A stretch of 64,000 nt of DNA from Hemibagrus wyckioides (Eukaryota > Chordata > Actinopteri > Siluriformes > Bagridae), in the NCBI RefSeq assembly GCF_019097595.1, contig NC_080731.1:20128866-20192865 (forward strand), written 5' to 3'. Of this stretch, positions 46,979 to 62,627 are shown one piece after another; within the stretch, counting starts at the first letter, position 1; each line of letters opens with the position of its first letter. The notes beneath the pieces are model-generated. The model made no database searches and was not told where the DNA came from. It saw nothing but the letters and a program-made list of their open reading frames with translations. Position numbers and translations under genes: made by a program.

Positions 46979-49900
46979 ATATGAATGACTTTTATAAGAC
47001 TCTCTATATATGACTCTCTACATCACAAACTTTAGCACTTCAGTGTAGAGGGTTTTTAATGCTATACAGTGTAAGACATTCAAATACCATCATTAACAAG
47101 GTAATAAAGGTTACTAGAGATTATGAACAGGGTTGTTATAAGGCCTCTCACTGGGATGGGGACGACCAGAGAGCATCCAGCGAGGGTCATAGGGAGTCTT
47201 GGTAGGGATAAACTCAATCTCTCTATCCACTGGATCAGTAGGGGGCATCAGAGGTGCAGGACTGTGCTTATTCTAACAACACACATCATATCTCATTAAA
47301 AAGAAAGAAAAATTAAATTAAAATCTATGCTAAGCTATGATAAAACATGATTAGGTGACACCATTCAGTTCAACACAGTTCAATATAATATTACTACTAG
47401 TTTTCTTTCAATCCATGACTTTTATATTAAAATGTTTACGCACAGAATCCTCAGTAATCTGAAAAGACATATGCAATTATACTTATTTGTGTAGAAATGT
47501 GGTGAAATAAAGAACACTAATGTTCTCAGAATGTGTGAGCATGTGGGTGTTCAGCTGGTGCTCTCCTGATGCCTTTATTTAGTTTCCTTCAGGATGTTCC
47601 CCTCAGTCTGAAACTGACCTTGGGCATGTAGGAGAGCCACTGCAGGATGGTGAAAACACCCTCGAAATCGTCCGGCACTGTGGTGTGTGTGACGCCGTTG
47701 TTGTGCATGATCTGCACACCACCCAGCTGGTTGTTGGAGGTGTAAACCTCACGACCTAGGACCTAACAATCGCACAAAGATAACAAAAGCTGAAAAGGTT
47801 TTACACACAAAAAACCATGCCATGTATTAATATATTAACAAACTAACAGCATTGGCCACAAATAGAGGAGGAAGATGTTTCCTAAAAGATGAAAGATAAT
47901 GGTAAACAGTCTGTATCTAATCATGTGGATAAAGCATTAGCACCTTGTTCAGAGCTCCTGCCCCAGTCAGAATGATGTGGGAGTTTTCCACCTGGATGAC
48001 CCTCTGTCCCAGTCTGACCAGGTACGCACCGATACCTATCGCCCGACACGTCACCTACACCACAAAAACATTATCAACACAGCCCTGACAATCTAACACA
48101 ACCAGCTGTGCCTGCAGGAGGACCAGAAATAAACAGGAAGAGCTCACCATACTGATAGTGATGATCTCCTCATACGCCTGTGACGACTCGCCCGCTATCA
48201 TCCCTGACCCTCTGAGGTTCTCTACACCAAGCCCATCTTCCTTCCCAATGATGTCCGTGATGATGTACCTGCAGCAGTCAACAGTCAAGGCAGCTGCTTT
48301 ATTGTGCATTATGACCCAGTGTAGAATATTTAGTTTATCGTTAAGAGGAACAAGCTGAATAAGAAATCTAAAAGCATTTAAGAATTCTAGTTTCTGTTGA
48401 AGGAAGAAAAGTCACACGAACATCCACACAATATGTAAAGGAATAAAATAAAACTGAAACACAATATATAACAGAGTGTAACACACAACTGACCTGGACT
48501 CCCCTCCCTCCTCCACATGACGGCAGTGGATGGAGTTGGATGAGCTGATGCGAGTGTAGTCCTGAGGTGTTAAATATAAATACTTAAAACCCTGCAGATA
48601 AAAGAGAAACACACACAGAACAGTGAGGGAACACCACAACACAAACCCCAAAAACAGGATATGGTGTGTATCTGCAGCAATCTGATGTTCGAGGTATAAG
48701 ATCGGCCTAAATAAACTGTAAGTACTGTGAATGAGGGGCTGGACCGCACGGTGTCTGAGACAGAAGTCTACACACGAGATCTCAGTTTATTCAGATTAAT
48801 GAGGAGAATGAATTGGTAATTGGTTTGTAAAAAGAGGCATGAAAACATGATAGACATGTATATAAATATCTGATCTGAGAGCTAATCTTTAAATCTCAAT
48901 AGCATGAAAACATGACACAGAAAGAGAGAACATATGTACTGAAGAAAGGAGTGAAATCAGGTGGGATTAGAGAATGAGTAATGATCGGTTTCACCTTGTA
49001 GGGGTCAGCAGGGTCGAGCCAGGCCACCTGGAACATGTGCTTGACCTCCTCTGCGAGGCCGATTCGAGCCCCGCTGTTAGCGGCGATGTAAACGCGTGGA
49101 ATCCCCTCGGCTCGCGCTAACTCCGACGCCCGCAGGAACAGCAGGTCTTCCTGAGGCCCGAAGGAGCCGATCAGGTATGTGATGTCATTACAGATCACAA
49201 TGATCTCACGCCCCTCAGGGTACTCTGGGGTCTTCATCTTCATGCGGAATGCCACCATTCCCACCTAAAAAATATTTTTGAAGGCAGGAAGATCCATGTA
49301 CAGTTTCAGTGATCAGGACATTTTCACAATTTGTGATTTAGCATTCAGCATCATCCTTCACAGCAAAATATCCTTAAATACAAAAATCTGGGCCTTAAAT
49401 GCATAGATTTCATAATCTTCACGTGCTTCATAATCTCAGTGTGGCACTGTGTGATACCTCGTTGTCTCCAGGAAGTCGGTTTATCTGAACGAGTCGACCC
49501 TGAGAGTCCAGCACCAGCTCGTTACACAGCAGAACATCTTTAGGGTAATTATCCCCAGGACCCCAAAGCTTAAAGAGAGCCTGAGACAGACAGAGACATG
49601 CGTTCACATTTACCGGATTTGAAACCCATGTCAAACCTATCTCAAATGTAAAGACACTTCTACATGATTTTATTGGATATAACATGGTTGATAATTTCTG
49701 TGAAGCACAACGCTGCACAGTTTATTGTTTGCTTTGCTCCAGTCACACACTTCAACTCACTAAAAGCTGAGTAACTTGTTGTTAAAACATAAGCTATAGC
49801 GAATGTGTGTGTGAGTGGGTAGACACACACCTGACGGAACATTTCTGGGAAGTCGTAGACGTATGTGGTGCCGAGGCTCTGGGCCTGGAAGCGTTTGGCC

Positions 49901-51973
49901 TGCAGCAGGTCTTTAGTGACGTATGGAGTGTTAATGAGCATGCCGTGCAGGGGTCCCTGCTTATCGGTGTACGACTTGAACATGATCTGCAGTAAAAAAA
50001 AAAAAAAGGAAAAATGAATATTGTAATACAAGTAATAAAAGTAATAATAATTTTAATGTATGTGTTATAGTTGGCAATAGATGTGTGTGTGCTTATACCT
50101 GGCCCGATGCTGTGTCTGTGACCTCCTCGTACAGGCTGATGTCGAGGTAATATCCATTTTCGTTGGTGAGGAACAGGCGGATGGGGATGGTGTTGCTGTT
50201 AGGTGTGAGCCGGATGTTGATCTTGAGCTCAGCCTGCAGCACTCGGAGCTTCCAGAGACGCCGTCCGTAACGCATCACCATGGAGCGTACAGACTCCTCG
50301 ATCTGACAGCATGCAGGTAATATATTGCTTTGTGATTAAGTTCTACCAGCCAATCAAAGCAGAGGAGGTGGGATTTGGACTAATTCTGCCAGAAAATAAT
50401 AACACGCTTAATTCTTCCTGAAACTCTTGTGAAGCTATGTGTATATTTTATATTGGAATTATGTGTTGACCTGTGCCTAACATACACTGCTGGTTTATTA
50501 ATGATGAACATCTGATGCTGAAGCAGTTAGTAAACTCCTCTGTGTGTTATCATTCAGCCAATCAGAACAGTACATTATAGTTTTGGAGAACTATAATGTA
50601 CTATTCAGTTTAGTGTTACCTGACACACAGATCTTGGTAATATGCTTTTTTGTTGCTGACCTTAATGGGGTCCATGATGACTGTAGGGACAAAGTTGAGG
50701 AAGATGTGGTTGCAGTCAGTGCGTGTGTATGTGTTGCTGAAGGCCACCTCCAGCTCATCCATCGCCTCCAGGAGCAGACGCTCGCCTTCGTTCTGAAGAT
50801 ACTCAAATGATGCTTCCTGCATGCACACACAGTTTAGATTTACTCATATTCATAATACAGTATGTACACTCTAGAAATCTGCAGATCAATGCTTTTACCT
50901 ATATAACTGTGATAGAAAGTCGGCTAATTGGTGTCTTTATCTTCTGGGACAGAAATGTACTATGTGATACTATGGCCACTATTTGACATGCAGTTGGTTA
51001 CCTTGGTGATGAGGTCGGAGTGGCGGATGATCGCTCTGACGAAGAAGCGGTAGTCGGTGACCTCAGTGCCCTCCTCCACACGGGCAGCACCCAGGTACAG
51101 GTGCATCTTGTGGTTAGCGCAGGGGACGGCCGTCAGGGCGAAGTTCCTCATGCGGTTCAGCTCCAGCTGGAAGGCCAGAGCTGGCTCCAGGTTCCGGTAG
51201 ATCCGATCCTCCTGGAACTAAACACACACACACACGCGCACACACACACACACACACGTGTATGAACTTTAAATTTACAGGAGACTCAATACAATGTTGC
51301 ATGTAAAATGTCATCTCTGGTGATTGATCTTACCTCATCTCTGGCTCGGAATGTGAAGAATTTAGGAAATTCCCTCTATAAAAAAATTAATTTGAACTTA
51401 ATAGAATATAAATCACTTAAATATCACAAATGACTATAAACATAGAAATACAAAAACGTTCAAAAATTCACGCTCATGATTTATAATAACAAAAATGTTG
51501 CTATGATTTAATAACTAATTTATTTTCTAAGAATTTTTAGAATATAGTACAGCAAATATAAAGAAAAATCATTTAATATTTTTGCCTTAATTTAAAAACT
51601 ATGACTTTAAATTTATTCACATGAAATCTGAGATACAAATCATTCTCTTACTTTCTGAGCCACCAGGAAGGTGACTCTCCTGATCCCGTATTCATACAGC
51701 ACAGCTTTCTGTCACAACATAAATAAAGCATTAAAGAATCTTAAACAATCTTAAATCTCTGTGATGGAACAGTGAAGTGAAGTGAAAACCTGTGACACTA
51801 AAGTCAGAGGCAGAAACATGAACTCACTTTGGACTGAGTGAAGTCTGTGAAGGCTGTAACTAAAGCATCGTCATCCTCAGTGTCGGCTGATTTGATGGAG
51901 ACGTTAATGATGTGGATGGGATTCTCCCTCATGTTCTGTCAACACACACATTGCAGCTGACACTGGATATCTG

Positions 51974-52010
<37 letters not shown>

Positions 52011-55000
52011 TGTGTGGGGGTGTGTGTTTACCTTAATGCACTCTTCATCATAAACAGTCTCAGAGAACAGTGTGCCCTCACTGAGGGGGTCAGCAAAGCA
52101 GGAAATGACTTCATCAAAGCACCTGCAGAAACATGTGGACAGTCATAGCCTCAGTCTCTCTAGAACTAAAATAAAACACAACTACACACACACACACACA
52201 TTACCTTTTGAAGTCATCAAAGCACTGGAAGGCCACCATGGCTCCCATCCTCTGACACGGAGGAGACAGCGCCCCCTCCAGGAAGAGCTCACTGCCCTGA
52301 CGCTTCATTGACTCAAACTGCCCCGACCCACTCACCGGCAGCCTGTGTGTGTGTGTGTGAGATTTATGGAAAGAACATCATGCTCATTGTATTAAGGCTA
52401 TGGCAGAACACACATACAGACAGACACGTTTCTCACCCCTTGACACATTTCTATTTACATTAACTGATTCATTATAAAGGTATGTTAAGTGATTAAAGGA
52501 AATTCTAAAGTAATAATGGAATCATTTTGTCTTTTTTGACTAATTACACCCCTTCCTTTTCCTGCGGCAGAGAGAATATTCTCCTGTTTATGCTGTGGAG
52601 ATCACCACACTGATATTTAACACACAGCTATCTGAAGGTTCCTCCTCAGCAAGCATCGAGCTGCCTGTGTGGACTGTGAGCTTAAACAATTCTGATCAAT
52701 TAAACGATTAAAAAATTCATTTAGACAAAAACCAGATCTGATTAAACTGATCCGAAAGAATAAGAGGGAACAGAATGGAGTCTAATTGGACTGAAAAAAA
52801 GCAGCAGAGAGCACCCAGCATGCACTGGTGCACACAGCCAGGCAGCTGATTGGTTGGCGGGGAGGAGCTCGTACCTGTTCAGCGTGGGACTGCTCCCTCT
52901 GTAACGAGAGCATTCAGAGAGCAGCGTTAGTGACACTGTTCATCAGCCTTCACCTCTACATGCCTCATGTGTAAGGAAAAAAGCTCTGCTTTACTGGGTT
53001 AAAAAGACAAATAGAATAGAATAGAATAGAATAGAATAGAATAGAATAGAATAGAATAGAATGAGATAGAATAGAATAGAATAGAATAGAATAGAATAGA
53101 ATAGAATAGAATAGAATAGAATGAGATAGAAGCTGACACTCATTAAAGCACTTGCTTATATAAAACCATAAAACTGTCATATAACTTTAGGTTATTAATG
53201 TATGTAACTTACTATACAGTGCTATTTAGTTAATAAATTAATTGAAAAATGAATTTAAATAAATAATAAAATCACACGGATGATATCAATGATGATAAGA
53301 ATAAATAAATAACTGCTGTTGAATCTGTGATGTTTTTATTTTAAACTAAGTAGTAGTGCAGTAAACAGAGTAAGAGGACCACTTTAAGCAGATAAACCCT
53401 TTCCGGCTGGATGAACAAGGCCACTACCCCACCTAATGAAGCAGAATGAGAGGTGTAGCCCCGCTAGAACCGTTAGCATGGTGAGAGTAAAGCAGTTTAT
53501 TATTGAGGAAGTGAAATTCTGCATGGAGATAAAACCCCAGCAGACTCAGAGCTTTAGCCCCATCAGGACCATTAGCATAGAGAGAGTTAGCATAGAGGGT
53601 TCATTAGTAGCCTGAAGGAATGGAGAGAGATCAGTACGTGGGTTTGGGAATGGAGTGACTCACTCTGATGTACGGCTCTCTTTTACCACAAAACACACAC
53701 ACACACACGACAGTCAAAAAACTAAAAGTCTTTAAACACATTTACAAATATTACTGTGTTAAAGAGTCTAAATGAAGTTGAAGATCTTCTGCACCTTTAT
53801 TGGTAATACTTCTGCATTCTTACTTTAAAGGTGTTCCAGTGTTTGGATGTTAATGTTGTTTGTGATCAACAGCATTAAAGAAATATAAAAGATGAATAAA
53901 GAACAGTTTTAAAGCAGATCATCTAAGGCTGTACTTTACTTATCTTGATAAATTAGTTTCATAATTGTATACTTCTTTATATTTTCTGACAATTCTATTA
54001 GTTTAAGATTGGGCCAAAATTATTTATATAAAAACATCTGTCTTAAACATCTATATTCAGCAGGACATAAATTATATTTTAACATTAATTTATTTTTTTG
54101 CCAAAGGAAAATAGTATCCTTCAAACAGCATAATTTATTAATTATTTTGCCTCCATCTATTTTTTTAATTGATTATATAATTCATTGTCTGTTTAACCCA
54201 TCAGGCACCACTGGGAATTTTTACACTAAAGCTCATTTTTTATATTCCTGTTACCTGTTGGGGTGGGATGAAGGGAGCATGAACTGGAAGTGCACAGCAC
54301 ACGTGCCGTCCTTCAACTGGTGATGCTGCAGACTGTTCAGCTCATAGGCTATATAACCCCTCCTCACATACACCTACACACACACACACACACACAGCCA
54401 CTACAAAGTAAATACAATACAGCTAACCACATAAGTAGACACTGCATAGTTTACATAACCTTGTACAATCTGTTAGAAACATATAACCTGTTATAAACTT
54501 GCTATAATACTAATAAACACACCACATGATCTCAGATAACCTTCTGTACAGATACACATTAATAACACACTGACTAGAAGAACCGAGAGAATGAAACCGT
54601 GTGTACCTCTAAGGCAGCCATACACACCACACGGTTAATGTGGTAGAAGAAGCTGGGCAAAACATCAAAGATAGACGTCTCAGACAGGATGAGTTTCTGT
54701 AGACACACACACACACACACACACACCTCAGCTTAGTCTCAGCTTTACCTGTTGGAAATCTATTATCATGAATTTAAAAGTCCACAGTTCACCTTGAGGT
54801 TGTCGGGGCAGAACTGATGGCCGTACATGTCTATAGCAGACAGGAAGATGGACTCCACCTGGTTGTGTCTCACTTCATATGAGGGCAGATGGGATGCGAT
54901 TAGAGCCTGGGAATAAAAACACACTCCTTATACTACACCACTGTACACACACGCAGGCAATGTAATAGTGATCTACAGCAGGATGAAATTCAGAGTCTCT

Positions 55001-56002
55001 GGCATTATGGAGTACACACAGTGTAGGATATACATAATAAAGGATTTAAAAGGATACTAATTAAGACATTATAAAGAAGTACACAGTGCACTATAAACCT
55101 TAATACTATACACTACGTCTCACTTAGCTAGGTAGAGTCAGCACATAAACTAATCCTGAGTGGAAAATAATAACAGTACTGTACTGTGTAACAGGTCAGA
55201 GGTCCTGACCGGTCTTACCTGTCTGGCACACAGAGAAACCTTCGAGTTCTCCATCTTACTAAGCTGTGTGAACTCGTTCAGGATCACCACCACGTCGTCC
55301 GTTAGCGTCGGGTCCCGCCCACAAAGCTGATCCTGCCAATCACAACACACCCAGTGACTCCACCCACCAAACTTATGAGCAAGATCCCTTTTTAACATCA
55401 TCAATTACAAACAACATTTATTTAGTTTAGCTTCAAAGAGACTTAACCATTCGTCTGTAAAGGAAGACTGAAACAGAGTTCATATTGAGAGTAGGGTAGA
55501 ATATAGTGCATTACTGTAACACAATGCAGATTTAATGACTCAACATCTGGTGCTAATTGTCTCCAAATGAAACACTCTGTATGAGGAGAGTCTATGAAAA
55601 TGTGTTACCATCTGAATGAAATATATGCCATCATAAAAGTTTGTTTTAAAAAAGTTGAAGTAAAAAAGAAGCAAATAGAGTGTGCATGAGAGATTTCTAT
55701 TTTATTGGAGAGGCTCAATGATGTGTATCAGTCTTAAATCATGTATTCTTGTACGATGGGAATCAACTTGTCGTTAGTATTTGGCTTACTACGAGCATGG
55801 AGACCAGGATGTTCTTCTTGAAGACCTGAGCATGGGAGAAGATGTGTTCGAGCACAGGGGTCATATCAGGCTTGTACTGCTCTCGCAGGTTTATCACACA
55901 CTTATCATACGTGCCTGAAACACGGAGAGAAGATTGTGTGTGTGTTTTACATATAAACCACAAGGTAAAATAATAAACATCATTAATTAAGTGTCATAAG
56001 AC

Positions 56003-56041
<39 letters not shown>

Positions 56042-59000
56042 TACCCTGCTGGAACTGCATCTCCACCTGCAGGTAACGGCGCAGCAGGTCCAACACTACA
56101 GCCTTCATATAGCCTCGAATACCACTACGATACCTGCACGATCATAAATACAATAAAAACGCCTAAAGAATGAATCTAATGAATAAATATTTCACATACG
56201 GATTAAACCAATTCCATAAGATTTCCTACAGTGTGGCAGTAAAAGTCAATATCTTTAACATTTAATGGCCTCACAATCACTAACATCACTCTTTTAAACC
56301 GTGACCAAATGGTGAAATATTACTAAACCCCTCACTGCACAGAATAAACCCTGTATTTCTACAGTAACTCTGAGATACAGTATAATCTGAAGGCCAAGAC
56401 TCACCTCTGTACAAGCTGTACAATGCTCTGAGTGTTCATGAAGAAAACCTCGCGGTCTGCTTTCCTCTGCAGCGTGGCTGCATGACTGTCCAGGATATTC
56501 GCAATCTAAACCAAAGAAATGTACATCATGGTGTCAGATACTTTAAAAATGAAAAGTATATACAAAACAAAAAACAAATAAACAAAAGGTATAAACTTGT
56601 TTACAGTAGATTGATACAACGCATTTATTCATTCATGGTCAGTGGTCAGGGTCACAGTGAATCCAGTGAGACTACACCAGGTCCAAGGTGACAGAATTCA
56701 CTCTAGATACATGCATTAACACCTAGAGGACATTTAGCCTGGTCAATCCACCTCCATGCATATTTATGAACAGTGGGAGATCTTCACATGGAAACCCGGG
56801 TGGTGAATAAATCTGAACTCACCCTCTGGCTGGGGAACTGGCAGAGAACAGAGGTGATGTTGCTGGCGTACTGGGCCATGACCTTACGGATGACCTTCTC
56901 TACTGTGACAGGGATACGACCCGAGACGCTGGTCATGATGTCCTGCAGCTCCAGCAGTGGGAGTGAAGGGTCACGCAGTGTCCGCATCAGAGAGTCCACC
57001 CACTTATTCAGCTGAACACACAAAGAGTGATGAGGTGTCTGATCACAATAACACAAACAACAGAGTACCTTATTAATTTAAATATTCTAACTCTAATATT
57101 CATTATGAGGGGTGTGTACATTTACATGCCACTATGAAGAGCACTGATGATGCAATAATCCTCGTTTTTGAATAATTCATAGGGTAAAGTATACAGGAGC
57201 TAACTGACTGACCTAACTAAAGACTCACCCAGAAATCACGTAATGAGCGTAATAAAGCTTTTAGAGGTTAGCTAGTGCTAAGCTAATATCAGTAAACGCT
57301 GAGAGTGTGTGTGTCTCACTCTGTTGCTGAAATAGGGTTCAGAGAGGCAGTATCCATCCATGACGTTCATCAGGTTCTCCAGCATGCTGTGGAAGACCTG
57401 GTGTAGTTTCTCCCCCACTATGGGCAGTGGCTCCTGGACAGGTAACGGCTGTGTGTTCAGCTGGACCTGCAGAAATACACAACATTTACACAACAATACA
57501 CAATCAAATACTGAACATAAAAACTCTAATTTCACAACTTTATATCTAATAGTGACAGCTAGTATTATTTCAGTGTGTTTTCTAACACAGATATAAAGAT
57601 TTCAGTCTATAAGAATGAAGCTGTGATTATGTTACAGGCCGGATGGTGCTCGGGTCGTCCAGGTCGATGTGAGCTAACACACAGCCGGGCGCTAACACCG
57701 CTCCGGGTCGCTTAACAAAGTGAACACAGCCTGATTCCTGCACTGTCAGTGTCATCACCATCTTCATCACCTACACACACATTATTTATTATTTGATTAA
57801 AATATATAAATACGATACCATTTATTTATGATAACAGAAATAAATCGTGAACAGAATACATAGGCATTGTTTTTTTCACTAATTGCTCTTTACTAATTAA
57901 TCTTTAAACCATTACGTATTCGATTAACTTTCTACATAACTGGAACCATATATAAATCTTTCTACACAGGAAGCAGCATTGCTGTCTTTAATGACCTCGA
58001 TTTCAGCGTACGGACATCCTGCAGTCACGTGTCCTCCATCCTCCAGTATGTACTGCAGCAGTTTACCAGCGGAGGGGGAACGCAGCACCGTGGGGTCTCG
58101 CTCCTTCTCAAACACACACGTCTTATTGCCCACCGTGATCCGGTACCTGCAGAGAGATATCAAATCAAATAAAAATCAGAAATCAAAAACTCCTGGAAAT
58201 AATAAAACTACGCTGTAAATATTCACATATCCTGTGTGTTCAATTATTATACAGTTAATTTATCACAGCGACCCATCAGGATGTCCCATCAATGTCCCAT
58301 CAGGAATCAGAACAGATGGAGCTCTCACCTGAGTTTTAATTAGTCACGTGACCCGTTTCCTGTTTCCCACGGACATTTAAGCAGCACGCATGCACATACC
58401 TATGCGAAGTATCGTTCCTAGCTAACATACCGAGCGTTTAATTATCATTGTTCGGATTACTGTGTATGACCTTGCCTGTTCTTCGACTGCTGCTTGAACC
58501 CGTTTCTTTAGGATTTAGGTGTATGACCTTCCCTGTTTATCGACTACGGTTTGAACTGATTTCTCGTTACGGTTTTGTTTGCCCGTTGTGTGTTTTCTGT
58601 TTTTCTGACTTCTCTCCTTGTTTTGCTGACTACGTTTTTGCCTGCCGGTTTTGCTGTTTAATAAATCCACTCATGGATTCTGTAACCAACTCCTCCGGGA
58701 CCTCATTACAGTTGAACATCTGTAGACATGATTTACTTCTATTAAAGTATGAGAAAATGCTTATGAGACAGGAAGTGTAACCTGTCTACTTCCTCCTTCA
58801 TGTAGGTGGTGTAGCTGCTGCCGCTGTAGGAGAGGAGCAGGCCACCATCACTCAGCCGGTGTACATCGATCTCTATGTCCGAGCCGTTCATTATGATCAC
58901 GTAGGTGGTGGGAGACTGACGGGCCACCTAGAACACACACACACTTTTAGATGATTAGAATTACCAACATTAGAATTTATAAAAGCTTAATAAATCCTGT

Positions 59001-61517
59001 GTGTATTGATACAGGATTCATTAAAAAATGTTAAAGACAAAGCTTTAGAGTTTCTCATTACCTTCAGGCAGTATTTGATTCCCTCGTAGATCAGCTCCAC
59101 CTCCACAGTGTTCACCAGACTGGCAGCAGGTAACACCTGACCTCTAAAAACATACAGAAATCACATTAGCAAGCTTGATCTATTCTTTATTTAATACAAC
59201 ATTCAGTATATTTATTGTATAGATTAATAAAATTTCTTTATCTTAAATGTAATGGATGATCTGATGGATGTTCAAGTCCTGAGTTATCAGCTCACCTCTC
59301 GAGAGAGTGCAGAAAGTCAGACATGCTTTTCCTGAAACTGGCATCAGCTACATGTAGAGCTCCACACACCACCCCAAGCATGGTGTCCGGCCTCTCCGCC
59401 TGCAGAAACACACACACACACACACATTTGTATTTACAAAGAAGACTGGTGGTTATGCAGGTTGAGTATAAACCCAATAGCCAGCACCAGCTCTGACCTC
59501 ATGCCTGCAGTCACTGGTCCAGTCAGACTCATACCTGCACTTTCTCAGCGATCAAGTGGTCCAGCCAGCCTGTGTCGATGTCATTGTTCCTGAAGCTCTC
59601 CGTCTCCAGCAGCTTTATCAGATACTCCACCGTGGTCCTGAAATCTCCTCGGATAGACAGCTCCTTCATGGCCACCACCATGTTACTGCCCACAGAAACA
59701 CATTCCATTATTAACACTTACTCACTTCCAGTCACTCAATACGAGTGGATTAAACTTAGTAGGTTTAGAAACCAAACCATTACTTTGTTATTTTTTATTA
59801 TTTTACAAAATAGTATTAAAAAAAAAGATAAAAATATTCCCTATATGTAATATAAAAACGCAGCTCTACATTATTATGAATGCAGACTTCTGGAAAGTGC
59901 TGCAGGTTTTCTGGAAAAGTACTGCCTGAAAAACTGGCACAGTTTTCTTAGAGAATATTATTTATTTTCATTTAAGGATGGCACAAAGAACCTGTATTAA
60001 ACTATAATCACTAAAAAAGTCCTTAAAGACAGAGTGGAGAACATCTTTAGCTGGAGTGTGATATTGAGCAGTAATGACGTGACGTGAGAGATGATACTGA
60101 CGAGATGGCCTCCTCTCGGTTTTCTCCCCAGGAGAAACAGTGTCCGAACTGCGAGTCGGCGAACTCGTGCAGCCCCCCTGCGGCCCCCACGCTGAAGTAC
60201 CCCCACACGTTCTTACTGCTGCGGAAATTCAGCTCCTGCACCGTACCCGAGCTCGGCTTAAAGCCCTGCACACAGCAACCATACACTGATATCATCCCTG
60301 AAAATCAAAACCTGGGGGGTTTAAAACCTGCTGAATCTTCACTCACCTCATCCGGATTCTCACTGGTGATACGAGCGGCGATGACGTGTCCTCGAGGACA
60401 GGGGACAGACTCCAGATCCTCAAAATGGATGGGGGTATCATCCCACGGAGATTCACCATACAGCACACGGATGTCCTTAATCCTGTACAGAGGGATCCCC
60501 ATCGCTATCTATAGAAATTAATCAAATATATATACACATTATTATAAATGCAATAAATTAAAACAAATAATAACAAAGATCATCATTATATTAGACATCA
60601 TTGTCTAATATAATGTGTTTTTCAGTACCATATAATCAGTCATGGTTCAGTGACTATTTTACAGCAGCAGTATAACAGTGACCCTTCTCCACTGTTCTTA
60701 TCTAACGCCTAATTATTATTCAGTTTAGATGTATATAAACACTTCCCACTTCCAGGGATGAGTGTGTGTGTAAAGTGATGTGTGTAAGGAGCTCAGGACC
60801 TGTAGCTGAGCAGCTGGAAGATTAACATCTGCGATCATCTCTGTGCATGGATGCTCCACCTGCAGTCTGGGGTTCAACTCCAGGAAGTGGAAACTGCCGT
60901 CCTCTGAAAGCAGGTACTCTACAGTCCCCGCACTCACATAACCCACCATCTTAGCCATACGCACCGCAAACTGATTAAAAAACAAATAAAAAATACAACA
61001 AACATATAAACAACTCTACAATTTTGGTAGCTTTCAACTTACTGCTGTTAGATATTTTAAACACTGACCCTCTCCATCTGCTGGAGGGTGGCGGGTGAGG
61101 CGATGGTAGCTGGAGCCTCCTCAATGATCTTCTGATGGCGCCGCTGGATGGAGCAGTCCCTTCCGAACAGAGAGATGGCGTTTCCGTACGCGTCTGCCAG
61201 GATCTGTACCTCCTGGTGACGTGCATGCTGAGCTAACTGCATGATGAAGATGGGCGAGCCGGGCACCTCCACCTGGACCTGGTCAAAGATCATGTACAGT
61301 TTCGTTACATTTAAAAGAAATCATATGAGGCTGTGAAACTATGGTTGATTTGTACAGACGCAGTGCACTGTGTAAAACTTAGGGACTATTAACACACTGT
61401 AGAGGAACTACATAGAGCGGTGAGGATCCAAAACATCAACATCATCCAACTACAGCATATAATTTATCCAAGATCTCCATCTCTAACATCCATAAAGAAT
61501 AGTGATATATCTACCTG

Positions 61518-61550
<33 letters not shown>

Positions 61551-61663
61551 ACCTGTCTGAAATAGCTGGGGAAATCTTCAGCATTGTCCACTTTTCTGAT
61601 TCCTTTTCCTCCTCCGCCCTCTGATGCCTTGATCACTAGAGGATAGCCAATCTTCTCTGCACC

Positions 61664-61714
<51 letters not shown>

Positions 61715-62590
61715 GTTACAGCTGTAATATTCCCAGATGCACTAACACAGAGAAAATAATTAATGATTATTCAAAATGTTGATCAGCAGCACTGAGGATG
61801 AACCAACACAGCTGATCAGAAGAGGATTCTGAGGTACGGTCTGAAATGTGTCTGAAATGTGATTTATTTATGTGATGTATTTACAGCAAGGCCTTCATCC
61901 ACATCTCTAACACAGCCTTTGGTGTAGAGCTCCTGAGGGACGCTGATCACATGACCCAGTCTCTGTTCTTCCTCTCCCCACACTACCTTCAGTCCTGCAC
62001 AGAGACACAATACAGAGACATGGACCAGCAGAACGGAAAAATACATCTAGTTATCTGTCATTAAATGTGACACCATACCGTATTAAGTGAGGAAATCGGC
62101 TAAAAAATTCACAACAAAATAATATTTATCAGCAAAAGAATCATTCTTAGCCTTCATACGTTTTTAATAACAACATGTTAACAAGTGAGGCACTTTAAAG
62201 TGAACTGCTGATTTTTAGTATTTCAGGAATCCTTACAGAATATCACCATATCATTAAGACCCTACAAGAAACCCAGTTTCTACACCACAAGGACTGAATT
62301 AAATAAAAAGAACATATTAATAATTTTACACCTGGATAAACAAGTGAAAGAGAAGAGAAAACCGAATAGTGATACCTTCTTGCACATGGATTTAAAAACG
62401 AGGAGAGACCCTGTGTGTATTTGTGTATGTGACAGTAACAGTGTGTGTAGGATCAGAAAAGATGACCGTAGTAAAGAAGACGTCATTACCAGACCCAGAC
62501 CAGGGTAAAGTGGGGATTCCTGCAGTCTGAGCTACTATAGAAGAAGCCACTTTATCTCCCAGAGCCCACATGGCCTTACTGGACGGCCCT

Positions 62591-62627
<37 letters not shown>

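Noticed and set aside
58448..58780. 110-codon Phe/Leu-rich frame
   Set aside because: Lies in an acacb intron on the opposite strand within retroelement-like T-rich sequence; no known domain.
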